DNA of 52,567 nt, taken from positions 1-52,567 of the forward strand of contig JBBHKE010002369.1 of assembly GCA_037447655.1 (NCBI GenBank), written 5' to 3'. Positions 11,801 through 21,915 of the stretch are shown piece after piece. The notes beneath the pieces were generated by a model, which was not told where the DNA came from, ran no database searches, and saw only the letters and a list, made by a program, of their open reading frames with translations. Numbering within the stretch: the first letter of the stretch is position 1; each line of letters begins with the position of its first letter. Source of the stretch: Zygnema cylindricum. Taxonomy: Eukaryota > Streptophyta > Zygnematophyceae > Zygnematales > Zygnemataceae. Both the position numbers and the translations under genes were made by a program.

Positions 11801-14800
11801 CTTCAAGTGAACAAATTGGGAATAAAGTAAAGCAAAAAAAAAGTTTAAGGTAAATATTACACCTTCAGCAAGTCACGAAAAGTTTGTCGCTGCAGATAGA
11901 AAGATATTTGTGGATAACGTTCCTTCACTTTGTCCAAAACATTTGTCATTTCATTCACAGAAAGCATTCCATCTCCATCGGCATCAGCCATTTTGAAAAG
12001 AAGAGAAATATCATCCTGAAATGCACATTCCCAACTTTTTTTCCACTGTTAAAAGGCATCTCCCTTCCCTCCTCTCAAAAATTCCCAACTCTTTTTCCTC
12101 TGTTAAAACATATCTCCCTTCCCTCTAAAAAATCCCTAAATCGTGTTATGGTTTAAAAAGTGGGGATGGAAAGCTGCCACATGGCCAATCCTAAATTAGT
12201 AATATCGAACTTTGTAGAAAAAAAAAAATCCTTGAACTTTTAACTTCGATGATTAGTAGGCTCCATAGCAGAAGAACCTTACACACGAAACAGTATTCGA
12301 ACTAGATTTGCGTCAAATAACAACAGAATGTCCATAGAAAAAAAATTACTTCAATAAATATCAGCGTTGAATCCGCATAGAACAATCGGGTTTCCATTTT
12401 GAAACTACACCGTGAATCGCTATTAGTATTTTTTTTTTTTGCCACTTAAAACATCTTTTCTCCGTACACACATGTCGGATTTTAGATCTGACGGTTGCGA
12501 TTGAAAGGTAAGGTTCTCAGCTTCCAATTGGCGGTCTCAAACTGAAAATCAAACAAGTGTGTACAGAGAAAAGATGTTTTAAGTGGCAAAAAATTATTAA
12601 CACTAATAGCGATACACGGTGTAGATTCACAAAAAATAGGTTCTTTTCTTCTTTTCCTTTTTCACTCTTACCCTCATCGGTCGATGTTCTATTGTTGCAC
12701 AGTCTCCCAAGGCCCACACATCGTGACATCCCTTAACTCGTAACCATTCGTCTGTAGCAAGAGCTCGTCTACCTGCCTGTCTCACATATAAAACAAAACG
12801 GGGAAAAAAGAGTACATAAAATGTGCAATTCATGAATTATATATTCCAATAAAACGCTTGGGAAAACAAGGATCAAATTCAGGAGAAACGGGACAGAATC
12901 TGGGAAAACAGGATAGAATTTTGGGAAAAAGAGGATAGAATATTTACCTGGCCTGCCTTTTCCATAAGGTCGGAAATAACCGGACGAGTTCCGATACCCG
13001 TGGACCACACAATCATTCCGTAATTGCAACGTTTTTTGTCTCCGGTTCGTTTATCTCGAAATTCAATGTCATTTTCTGTGACATCGATAACACGAGCCCC
13101 GGTTCTCACATCAATGCCGTCTCTTTGAAATTTTTTTGATGCAAAATCGCTAATACGTTGGTCGAACCTGAGAGCATAATACATTTAAAAAGAAAAGAAA
13201 GAAAAGAAAACAAAGTACATGAGAATTTTTTTCTGTCAAAAACCTGGTCTTTGCAGCTGAGCAAATAAACCATTTACAATCGCAAAGATAAAAGAAAGAT
13301 ACTACTTTTGAATTCATGATAGTTATACCAAAGAGTAAAATGGCAATTTTTTTTTTTTAGCCAAGAAAGTTTCTGGCTTGCATCATGTGCGATTGAGCAA
13401 TATCATGTGTGGGATTCACTCAAAGTACTGAGAATACTTGTGGTAATAATACAGAATTGTGTACAAATCAAACATAGTTTTTGTACATTTACTAAGTTTA
13501 CTAACAGTGACAGCATAGTTTTGTAAATTTACTAGGTTTACTGACAGTAATTGTAAATAAATTGGGCTTTTTTCATTTCCCTTTAAAAGGACGAGTGTTT
13601 TGTATTGACATTTAAAAGGAATAGATACCCTTTTCATTAGATCTTTCCATGGATCATATCTTTAACTCATCTGCTTTGCTTAAGCCCAAAAACCAAAATC
13701 AACAAGAAGACAAAACCACAGGAGAGACGTAAAAAACAGGAGCAAAAATACAACTGAAAATGCAAAAAAAAAAGAGAGGGAGAGGAGGCGGAAAGGGCAG
13801 GAGGAGGAGGGCGGGGAGGGAGGGGGAGGAAGGGGAGAGAGAGGGGGAGAGGGGAACGTTTTATTCCATGTTAAGAACATGATCCCGTGACTGAATTGAG
13901 AGTGACGCTCCAGAGAGAAACAACGGAGGAAGAGGGAGGGCAAGGGAGGAAGAAACAGTTTCTTACATGTTGAGAATATGATCTCCTGACTGAATAAGGG
14001 TGATGCTCCAGAGATTGCTAACGTCAGGATATATTTTTGAAAGGTCATCTTTTACAAGGTCGTGAAGTTCTGCAGCATATTCGACCCCCGTAGGACCTCC
14101 CCCAACAACAAGAAAGTGGAGTAACCTAAAAATAAAAAGTGAAGGGAGAGAGGGAGAAAGAAATAAAAGAGAAAAATAAATATTAGTGTTGCGTATTGTA
14201 GCGTTACGTACAAGATGAAAACATGAGAAATACCATGAAGTTTTTGCTGACGGTCTGTCAAAAGTCAGGGGACGGTGATTTTCAAAAAGTTTGTACCGTG
14301 AATTAATATCCCACCAACAAATTTTTTTTTTTCTAAACCGTAACACGTTCCTAATCGTCCATGTGACAAAAAGTGACAGACTAAATGTTGTTCATCGCAA
14401 ATATCACAATGAGCATCACCATAACATCGCTACATCGCGATATGATTCGTTTTAAGCAATATTATCAAAAATCAAGACCCTTTTTGCCGACCGTATCGAA
14501 TATGGCAAGGAGGTCTGCGGTACGCAACTCTTCAGGAAGATGGGAAAAATGTGTGAAAGAAGAAAGAAATAAAGAAAAAAGAAAGGAAAGGAAATAAGAA
14601 AAGAAAAGAAGTATGGAAAGTAGAGAAAGAAGGCAGAAGATAAGGCGAGCTACTGCATCCAATGGGCACAGATTTGATCGAGGGAAAGGAGAGGAAAAGG
14701 GTGAAGATAGACACATTTTAGATTTCATAATCTGTACATGGTTTTCAGTATATCTGCACCGTGGGAGGTAAGAAATAATCGGAAAATTGAGACCACAAAC

Positions 14801-15768
14801 TTTTAGCATTTCTGATTCAAACACCTCGACCATCACCAATTTCAAAATTTATAAAACTGCAAAAAAGAGTGCAAAAAACAGTGAGGAAGAAATGCTAAAA
14901 AATGGGGAAAAAAGGAAGAGAAAAACTCACGTCTTTTCCTCGACACAGATTCCATGCAGAAATTGCAGAAAACGTACAGAATGCAGGAAAAATGCAAAAA
15001 ATGCAAAAAACGCAGGGAAAAACTAACCTTTTCTTTTCCTCAATACTAATTCCAGGCAAAGTTGCTGTTTCAAATAAATCGACCACACTTTCCCTTATCT
15101 TTTCTGCATCCTCCACCTCCTGCAAGAACCTCCAACCATTTTGTTACATCATGCCAGTTTGATTTGTTCTGTCGTTTTGTTTTGCTTTCATGATATGTTT
15201 CATTTTGTTTCGTGTTTTGTCATTTTGTCTCTAAAAAAATTGGGACCAAATCCACAAAATTGATAGTATCGCCAAATTACACAATTATTTGAGAAATTAG
15301 ACTTAATATGACAGTAATTCAATTGGGCAATTTTCTGACAGGAAATCACAAATTATTGTCAAAATAATAGGAATAAAAAGAGAGAACATGTGACACCTCA
15401 CCACCTAAACCTCAACTTGGAGTCTACTAATTTAACCTCACGTCGATAATCAAAACGAGAACAATTAATTCCTTTACTCTAATACCAATAACCCATGTAT
15501 TTTTCCGAATCGTAGATAACTTTCCCAACGTACTTTCTCAGATTTAAGCATTTTTTTTCACCTTCAGAAAATGACAATGTTCTCGAACTCCCGGAGTATT
15601 AAAAGTATTAACTTCGGCTCCCACGGCAACCACGAGATAATCATAAGAAACGTTGAAATCTCCGGGACCTTTTTTTGTGACAGGTGTCACGTCTCGACAT
15701 CTCACTGTTTTATTGGTTGGATCCATAGAAACACACTCAGCTTCCAGAAACTGGGCATGTTTTTTTTT
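8849..15768 (-). CDS. External alternative NAD(P)H:ubiquinone oxidoreductase (NDB type, EF-hand), partial
   Basis: Nine exons on the minus strand, all GT..AG and in phase, give 426 residues plus stop: 15768-15562, 15119-15028, 14125-13967, 13167-12948, 12776-12672, 12015-11863, 10889-10755, 9821-9700, 8936-8849. This single-polypeptide flavoenzyme oxidises cytosolic NAD(P)H on the outer face of the inner mitochondrial membrane without pumping protons. Visible motifs: YDYLVVAVGAEVNTF; the nucleotide-binding VVGGGPTGVEYAAELHD; ALGDCATI; an EF-hand loop DADGDGMLSVNE; PATAQVAAQQG; and the C-terminal VSWRTRFLVVFDW..FGRDSSRM. The residue ending the second beta strand is Gln (ITLIQSGDH), as in NDB1-type NADPH enzymes. 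The N-terminal FAD-binding Rossmann fold (about 110 residues) was not found right of 15768. The usual exon with FAPLGG..WLWYSVY is absent between 9700 and 8936, yet the flanking exons join in frame. It is either a damaged gene or one with hidden exons. Confidence 0.9.
9025..9222. mobile_element. MITE, TACACTGCCCATTGTTATTA family
   Basis: It starts TACACTGCCCATTGTTATTA and is related along its length to 11066-11256 and 50774-50970 (shared CTGCCACGTCTCCTTGC, TTAGCATAATATATT). The right end is degraded. It lies in the last NDB intron, where the missing conserved exon would be expected. Confidence 0.6.
9290..9480. repeat. Polypurine (GGA/GGGA) tract in NDB intron
   Basis: The plus strand is almost all A/G, rich in GGAGGG runs from 9355 to 9462, so it is a polypyrimidine run in the NDB sense strand. 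The long Gly/Arg and Pro/Ser frames on either strand are products of this tract. Confidence 0.85.
10100..10180. repeat. Short tandem repeat, unit near ATTATTAGGATTTACAA
   Basis: Four to five units of about 17 bp (ATTATTAGGATTTACAA and variants) lie in an NDB intron. Confidence 0.75.
10600..10755 (-). repeat. Three tandem units next to an NDB splice donor
   Basis: Three units of about 60 bp share CCCTCARTTGTTGATTG and AGGGAAAATCAGTGACA. The right-hand unit abuts the donor of NDB exon 10889-10755 (GTTTGTGTCACTGATTTTCC on the minus strand), so each repeat carries a donor-like end. Confidence 0.7.
11066..11256. mobile_element. MITE, same family as 9025 and 50774
   Basis: The ends are TACAACGCCCATCCTTATTA and TAATAATGATGGGCGGTGTA, partly complementary as terminal inverted repeats. 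It lies in an NDB intron. Confidence 0.65.
12029..12140. repeat. Tandem duplication (about 57 bp) beside NDB EF-hand exon
   Basis: ATTCCCAACTTTTTTTCC...CATCTCCCTTCCCTC is repeated with small differences, starting just outside the acceptor of exon 12015-11863. Confidence 0.7.
12405..12624. mobile_element. MITE with nested palindromes
   Basis: The outer inverted arms CTACACCGTGAATCGCTATT and AATAGCGATACACGGTGTAG bound 220 bp. Just inside are T/A runs and a second palindrome of 147 bp (12441-12587) with arms GCCACTTAAAACATCTTTTC and GAAAAGATGTTTTAAGTGGC. It is a non-coding foldback element in an NDB intron. Confidence 0.8.
13785..13860. repeat. Polypurine tract in NDB intron
   Basis: Plus-strand runs of GAGGGAGGGGGAGGAAGG type, the second of three such tracts in this gene. 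Each is pyrimidine-rich in the sense strand. Confidence 0.8.
13867..13914 (-). repeat. Tandem copy of the 3' end of an NDB exon
   Basis: This is a diverged copy of 13966-14013, the last 47 coding bases of exon 14125-13967, shifted 99 bp into the intron. The shared core on the plus strand is CTGACTGAAT..GTGA(C/T)GCTCCAGAG. The donor GT is lost in the copy (GG). Confidence 0.75.
14925..14960 (-). repeat. Tandem copy of an NDB exon end and its splice donor
   Basis: This is a copy of 15025-15060, offset 100 bp. On the minus strand the true exon ends GAGGAAAAGAAAAG|GTTAGT and the copy reads GAGGAAAAGAC|GTGAGT, so a second usable donor sits in the intron. Confidence 0.7.
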
Positions 15769-15864
15769 CTGGGGAAAGAAAAAAAAAACAAACACAAGAA
15801 ATAACCAAAAAAAAAATCAGATTTTTTGGCAAAAAGTAGCTGTCAGAAACGACCAAAAAAATGC

Positions 15865-16275
15865 AGGAATTAGAAAGGGGGGGGGGGAGGGGGAGGAGGG
15901 AGGGGGAAGGGGAGGATAGGGGGAGGGGGAAGGAAGGGAGGGGGGGGGGGTGGGAGGAGGAGGAGGAGGAGGAGGAGGAGGGAGGAGGGGGAGGGGGAGG
16001 GGGGAGGGAGGTGGGGAAGGGAGGAGGTGGAGGGGAGGGGGAGAGGGAGGGGTAGGGGGAGGGGGGGAGGGAGGCGGCGGAGGGGGGGAGGGAGGCGGCG
16101 GAGGGAGGGGGAAGGGGAGAGGGAGAGGGAGAGGGAGGGGGAGTGGGAGGGGCAGTGGGAGGGGGAGGAGGGGGAAGAGGAAGACGGGGAGGAGGAGGAG
16201 GAAGAGGGGTTGGAGGAAGAAGCCAAGGAAAGGAGGAGGAAGAGGGCAAAGAGGAGGTGGAGGAGGAAGTGGAGT
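15865..16275. repeat. 410-bp G-rich polypurine tract
   Basis: The plus strand is almost unbroken GGA/GGGGA/GAGGAGG with many G3+ runs. The minus strand gives long Pro/Ser/Leu frames that are compositional artefacts. It lies directly 5' of the first NDB exon I could identify. G-quadruplex or triplex potential is evident from the composition. Confidence 0.9.
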
Positions 16276-16630
16276 AGGAGGAGGGTAGTTTTCATGTGTA
16301 TGTGCATATGTATATTTTAATTCTAGGCTAAAAAAGAACAGCCAGAAGCGCTGCAAAGCATGAGAAAGACCCAAATTATAATTATAATAACGATTGCGGT
16401 GTACTTTGGTTACCTCGAGGGTGTAGGAAAACACACCCGAGATTTACCACCCGGCGAGCAATACTGATAGCCTATTCCCACTAGAGCATTTGTAACTTTT
16501 TGCCCAAAACTGATGATTTTCCGAAAACTCATCGGAAAACGGGTGTCGTTCACACCAAAATTCTGACACGTAACTCCGATCGAAGGTGTCCTATGACACG
16601 TCACACGCTTTGACGTCATCAGACAAGGGC

Positions 16631-16953
16631 GCAAAAACCATAGTTCAAAAGTAGGCATTTTTATGGTAGGCCTTTGGTCGGCGCCTTTATCGTAAGTTGT
16701 GCTATGGGCTTTTCATGTGATCTTCTTAGATCGCTACTTTGATCAGCGACCGTCCGATCGTTCCAATCTGACGGTGTAAATATATTTTTTTGGTCCGAAT
16801 GTTTCAACTGGTCCAATTTTTGATCCGAATGTTTTAATTGGTCTGAATAGGTCCAAATACAATATGGGTCTTAAGGTCATATTGTATGTTTTGCATACAA
16901 TAGGCATATTGTATGGGCCTACTTTCACCTACTTTTGAACTATGGCAAAAACA
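16631..16953. mobile_element. Inverted-repeat element (about 320 bp)
   Basis: CCATAGTTCAAAAGTAGG at 16638-16655 is the exact reverse complement of 16928-16945, extended by imperfect matches (GCAAAAA/TTTTTGC side and TAGGCC/GGCCTA side). It is a non-coding MITE-like foldback. A further TGCCTACTTTGAACTAT near 17332 suggests a related or larger unit. Confidence 0.6.
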
Positions 16954-17976
16954 AACCTGCAGATTTTCAAATTTACTATGTTCGAAGGACGACAACGGTG
17001 GCTCAAAGTCATGCAGATTTTTCGCGCGAAAACGACGAAATAGCCGTTCGAATGTTGTTTTTGCTACGTCAGCTTTTCGGGTAACCGCTGGCTTGTTTCA
17101 TAGAAAGACACAACTTTTACCCTACTTCTATATCCAGCAATATTTTGAGGAAGTTTGTTTGTACGATGTTCCGAGAACTTCTGAAATCTACAAAGTCGGT
17201 GCTCGGAAAGCCATACATTATTCGAACGTCCGTCTGTTGCGGAAGTTAAGTTTTTTCTGGTGGGCACAGGCTATGAGAGGTTGTGCCTCGCCGCGACATC
17301 CACCCTTCGAACTTCATCCAAGTCGAGTGTTGCCTACTTTGAACTATTTTGTTAAAATTGTCCTATGAACAGAGTTTAATAGTTCGAAAGAACTAAGTTT
17401 CTCGAACGTTTTCAATGTTTACTCCAATAATCATAGTTGTTCAAAACGAATTTGACGCACGATTCAACGGCGCATACAATACGGAGAAATCAGAGAGGTC
17501 GACTTAAAAAAATAGTAAAAATCGTTAATGAATTTCGATCCGTACAATTTCGTACATGCAAAAAAATGATTTTTTACATGTACCGCAGTTTGTACATTTT
17601 CCGTACAATCTTCGTCTCTTTTTGTAAAAGTCCGTACATTTCCGGTACAATTCCGTGCATTCGCCGTAAAACTTTTGTTCAGTTTACAGGGCAGAAAGTA
17701 CTGATACGTGCAGCGTATCTTTTCATCAAATTCGATTTATTACTTCATTTCCATAAAAAAACCATATACTTACCGTAAAATACCGTACATTTCCCGTGAA
17801 TTGTTTGTAGCTTTGTTCAGCTTAACGGACAAAAAGTACATCGCGTTTTTCTGCGATTTTTTAAAAAGTCGCGAACAATACGTAGAAATAAAAAAAAATA
17901 AAAAAAATAGCGCGATTTCAACAACTAGGCCAATAATAGCTTTCGAATTGTACTTTTCTCTCTAATAAATAGCTAA
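16954..17976. other. Region without recognised gene
   Basis: The only long open frame (16913-17368 plus) has no recognisable domain and overlaps the inverted repeat. The stretch 17520-17800 is rich in short CCGTACATTT/TCCGTACA motifs, typical of the repeats around it. Confidence 0.35.
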
Positions 17977-18919
17977 TGGGGTGTCTCCATGTATTAAAGC
18001 ATCGACTTTTCTCTATCGTTTTGCCCTTAAATTTAGGGAACTTTGGGAAAAACTTCAGCCGTACGAGAAAATCATTTTTACCGAAGTAAAGTGAACGTCA
18101 ATTTTATACTTTGAATGTACTGTATGTTTGTCGTCATGAGAACGCATTTTGGCGTTTTCCTCTTTTTGACCCTCGGGGAAGAGAATTCCGCCCATCAAAA
18201 AAACCTCATCCAAAATCACCTTGAGGGGTTGTTTTTAGTTCAAGTACTGCCCAAACAGTGAATGAAAAACAATCCACGCAAGCGCCGCACGAATGGTAAA
18301 AAATTTGGATGAGGGAAAGTACTCGATATTTTTATCCGTGCCCGTCACGCATATGTACGGAAAAAATTTTGCAGGGGTCTCGGACATCCACTTTTTTTCA
18401 TGGGTCCTTTGCATAATTTTTCACCGTCATCGCCTCTCCCCTAACACTTTCCCTTTTATCTCACACTTTTTAGAATGAGACACGACAATATTGATATAAC
18501 ATGACAGATCTTTGAAAAATATATTTACTGACAATTTTTAAGTTTTTTTTAAATGGCAAGTTGAGTGAGAAAAGTAGAAAAATCGAAATCGGAAAACCAT
18601 GGCAGAAAGTTTTTGAATCAGTGACGTCCACGTTGTCACAAGTGAGCATGACGTCACAATGTCACCAAACCCTAAACATTTACGATTTCACAAAAATCTA
18701 GACGTCTACAACTGTCGTTGTTTTGTTGGCGTCACCAATCGTCAAAAGTTTCGTAATCGTCTTCAATCGTAACAAGTTGTACCTACGTCTACATCCGTCT
18801 CATTTTCAAAGTTACGATTTCATTTTCGCACATTGGGACGCTCTTCAAAGAAGAACGAAAAATCTTCACTATAGTCCAAAATAGTTTATCAAGGTACCGA
18901 TTACATGGGGACACCTCCT
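17977..18919. mobile_element. TIR element, AGGGTRYGTCCCCATGTA family
   Basis: 943 bp with ends GGGGTGTCTCCATGTA and TACATGGGGACACCTCC. It is collinear with 32367-33311: both start with CCATGTATTAAAG(C/T), share AGCCGTACGAGAAA, GAACGCATTTTGGCGTTTTC and AATCACCT, and end with CATTGGGACGCTCTTCAAAG. No ORF of transposase size. Confidence 0.8.
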
Positions 18920-19271
18920 AAAGCACATTTAAGCGGTGTGCCCATGAAGTGTTTTCTTCTGTAACTTGCAACTAGCAAGGGTGTGTTCCCATGTGTTAAA
19001 GTGAGGGTTTTTTTTGTCTTTGTCCTCCAAAACAAAGCATGCAACGAGAAAATCTTCTATCGTACAATTTTTTTGTGAAATCCATAGTACAATTTGTTGT
19101 CGTACAAAAAAATTGTGAAAACCACAGTACAATTTGAAACTCTGAGACCTCCATTGGCCCTCAGAGGATGCAGATCCAAAAGAAGCTAATCTAGATAGTG
19201 CCGACTCCAAGTTGATATAAACCCAAATGACTGACCCCTTGACAGTCAAAACCCCAATATAGATTCACCCC

Positions 19272-20084
19272 TGTGAAATAACACTTTCTGTGTGCTCAGT
19301 TCCACCACAGAATGCAAAGTTAGAATATGAGATTTGGACACATTCACCCACTTTGACTTTCCCTTATAAATACAGCCACCCTGGCAGACAAAAACTCTGA
19401 CCGACTACACCCCTGTGTAGCCTGGACTCCCCTGAGTCCGCAGCAAAAAGAATCACTGAAAATGGTCAAGTAAATTGATAGTTATGGCTGCCCAAAGTTT
19501 GCCATTTATACAGGGTGCTCTCTGGGAGAGGCAGCTGCCTACCCAAAATTTATCTAAGTCCTATTCCCTCTCTAAAACTCTATCTACTGAAGTACGGCAC
19601 CAATCAAATTACTGTATCGTACAGAAAAGTACAGGTGCCGGTGTACTTTATGTACGGCCATTGTACGACATGGCCAAAATGTCGACACGTGTCATATTCG
19701 GATTTGTTCCCGTAATCTCCGGAGTTGCCGCAATCCAATGTAGTGTTACCACGTGTCACTCAATATCGCGGTGATCGCAAACCGCCAAAATCGTACGCCG
19801 CGATCTCGGCATCCTTCGCGGCCGTCCGATCAAATTAGATTTCAATCGTGGCCGTCATAAATACCTGCGCGGTATTCTTTCCGGCGTCAAACAAACTGCG
19901 CGGTATTTATTTCGTATTCGTACCGTACGTCGTACTTTACACAACTGTTTCTATGCAGTATGCATATAGTTCTAGTTAAATGAATTAGTCTTATTGTAAC
20001 TGTTTAAATAAATATCATACCCCGTAATATCTAATACAATTTAGACTATCTGGATAAGACTACCGGCTATTGCGGTTGTGACAA
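19272..20084 (+). repeat. Candidate solo or truncated LTR
   Basis: It begins TGTGAAATAACAC and ends TTGTGACA. A TATA-like TATAAATA is at 19365-19372 and AATAAATATC lies near the 3' end (about 20012). It is followed two bases later by TGGCAGGTACCAGGATC, the position expected of a primer-binding site. No second LTR or coding region was found, and the TSD is not evident. Confidence 0.35.
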
Positions 20085-20086
20085 AT

Positions 20087-20125
20087 GGCAGGTACCAGGA
20101 TCAAATCCTGGCTCTGTCAAAACTA
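20087..20125 (+). other. tRNA-iMet-like T-arm and acceptor segment
   Basis: CCAGG-ATCAAAT-CCTGG forms a 5-bp stem with a 7-nt loop and contains a B-box-like GGATCAAATCC, followed by CTCTGTCA. This resembles the 3' half of plant initiator tRNA-Met. No matching 5' half was seen, so it is not a functional tRNA gene. Confidence 0.4.
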
Positions 20126-20171
20126 CCTTTTAGAGAAAACCCCCTATAAAACAACTGTCTGTCTCCCTCTA

Positions 20172-20263
20172 GACAGCACAGGCAGCCATGGCTAACTCCT
20201 CCTCCAGTCTTCAGTGACTGCGACAACTGTGGGGACTTGAGGAGGAGTTAGAGGCAGGCTGTC
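20172..20263. repeat. Stem-loop, about 92 nt
   Basis: The left arm GACAGC..TAACTCCTCCTCCAGTC pairs with GACTTGAGGAGGAGTTA..GCTGTC, giving 16-17 near-perfect pairs plus an outer GACAGC/GCTGTC helix around a loop of about 24 nt. It is a candidate small-RNA precursor or foldback, with no other support. Confidence 0.5.
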
Positions 20264-21425
20264 AATATCTACTATTTTGCTTTTTATTTTGCAATCTCTA
20301 GACCTAGAAAATACTTGAATTCCAACACAATTTGCGTCATAGTGAAACTTGAAATGTACAACAACTTATTGTTTAACTCTTTTACACCCACTGATACGCC
20401 AAGAAACATCTTCAAACTTTTTTTGAAAACGACTCGTAAGTCTATTTTATTTGAAGTAACGGTTAAACAACGATTAAGATTATGTGTTTGCACATGTTGT
20501 AAAATTTCAAAATATTTTTACAAAAAAAGAGCACACAAAAAGAAAAAAATGCAACCTTTACGGACATTTTTTACGTAGACAGTCCGGGGAGGGTTCTCGA
20601 GCAACGGATGCCATTTCGCAAAAGCCAAGTCCGTGAAGAGCCCTCCCTCCCTCTCCCTCTCACACTATCAGTTTTATCTCTCACCTTTGGAGCAAAGCAC
20701 AACAATATGGGTATGCAATTAAAGAGCTTTGAAAAATGATTCTTTTGAATACCTTTGGGCATATTTTGATAGCAAGTCAAGTAAGAATAGTTGAAAAAAT
20801 GAAATCAAGAAACCATGGTTGAATGTTCTTCAATCAATGACGTCGATGTTAGCCTAAGGACGTCGATGTTAGCACAAGTGAGCATGACGTCATAACGGCG
20901 CAAAACCCAAAAAGAGGGAAAGAGGGGCGGCCGAGTGAGAATGAAAGGGAGAGACAAGGAAGACGTAAACTTTTGCGAAGGACCCTTGAATGAAAGTGGA
21001 GGTCTGAGACCCCAACGAATTTTTTTTCGTACATGCTCGTCATTTTCTCACGTACATGCACGTGACGAGCAAGGGAAAAAAAAATGTGTGCTCTCCGTTG
21101 CTCAAAAAAATTTGAAAACGTTTCATGCGTACAATACCTTTTTGCTATTCGTCAATAGGGTGTTATTTGAATTAAAATCAGGTCGCGATTTGATTCCACT
21201 ACAAGTGTGAAGATGAGCTGGCGTGGCGTGGAAGTGGGTCGAAATGATAATAACACCAAATTGACGTAATTTCCAAATTCCAAGATGATGCAAAATGTAC
21301 TTTGGTTCTTGCCCCTTTTTTGTATGGCGTAACATTTACTTGTTGCAAGTCCCATTTTCTGTGAAAACGACAGAAAAAAACCGTGTCTTGAACCCATGGG
21401 CACACACCCTAAGACGTTTTGATAA

Positions 21426-21558
21426 ACAGGACACGGTCCATGCGCGTGTAACGGGCATGATAAAGGGGCATGATAAACGGGCATGATAAAGGGGCATGGT
21501 AAAGGGTCATAATAAACGGGCATGATACAACAGGACACGGTCCATGCCCGTGTAACGA
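21426..21558. repeat. GGGCATGATAAA minisatellite with flanking repeats
   Basis: About six units of roughly 14 bp (GGGCATGATAAAGG/CGG) lie between two copies of ACAGGACACGGTCCATGC, immediately outside the TIR end at 21410. Confidence 0.75.
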
Positions 21559-21915
21559 GCAATGATGAAAACAATAAAGTACAAATTTTCATTTTGAAAA
21601 AGGATTTCAAAATGGTTAGTACAACGAAATGACAAAAAATTACAAATTATACGTTCGTGTAGCACTTTTAGATATTTTAATATGCATTCATCTGTACATA
21701 GGTCGTTCAATTTTTTTGCGAATCTTTTAGTATTTGTTGCCTATTGAGCTGAAAATTACGTGGTTCCAATTGCAATGCAGCACGTAATCAATAGATGCCT
21801 TTTGCTGGCCCGACCTGATGAATGGATTACTGGAACCTCCTGATGACCCTACTCTTTGACAGCAAGGTGCGAACATGATATCTGTACCACCGGAGGTAAA
21901 AAGTGACTCGTATTA

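Larger units (their letters stand above)
18978..21410. mobile_element. Larger or composite TIR element
   Basis: The left end is AGGGTGTGTTCCCATGTG and the right end CCCATGGGCACACACCCT. The subterminal motif GACAGAAAAAAACC next to the right end matches other family members. The interior contains a candidate LTR (19272-20084) and a hairpin (20172-20263), so it may be an element with a later insertion. Pairing of the two ends is inferred. Confidence 0.45.

Noticed and set aside
15737-16434. Minus-strand frames of up to 205 codons rich in Pro, Ser and Leu
   Set aside because: They follow from the polypyrimidine sense of the 15865-16275 tract; similar frames are open in all three minus frames.
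16913-17368. 151-codon plus-strand frame
   Set aside because: It starts inside the arm of an inverted-repeat element and has no recognisable domain.
21426-21558. Regular repeats considered as a CRISPR array
   Set aside because: Units are contiguous 14-bp tandem repeats without spacers, in a plant-type nuclear sequence.
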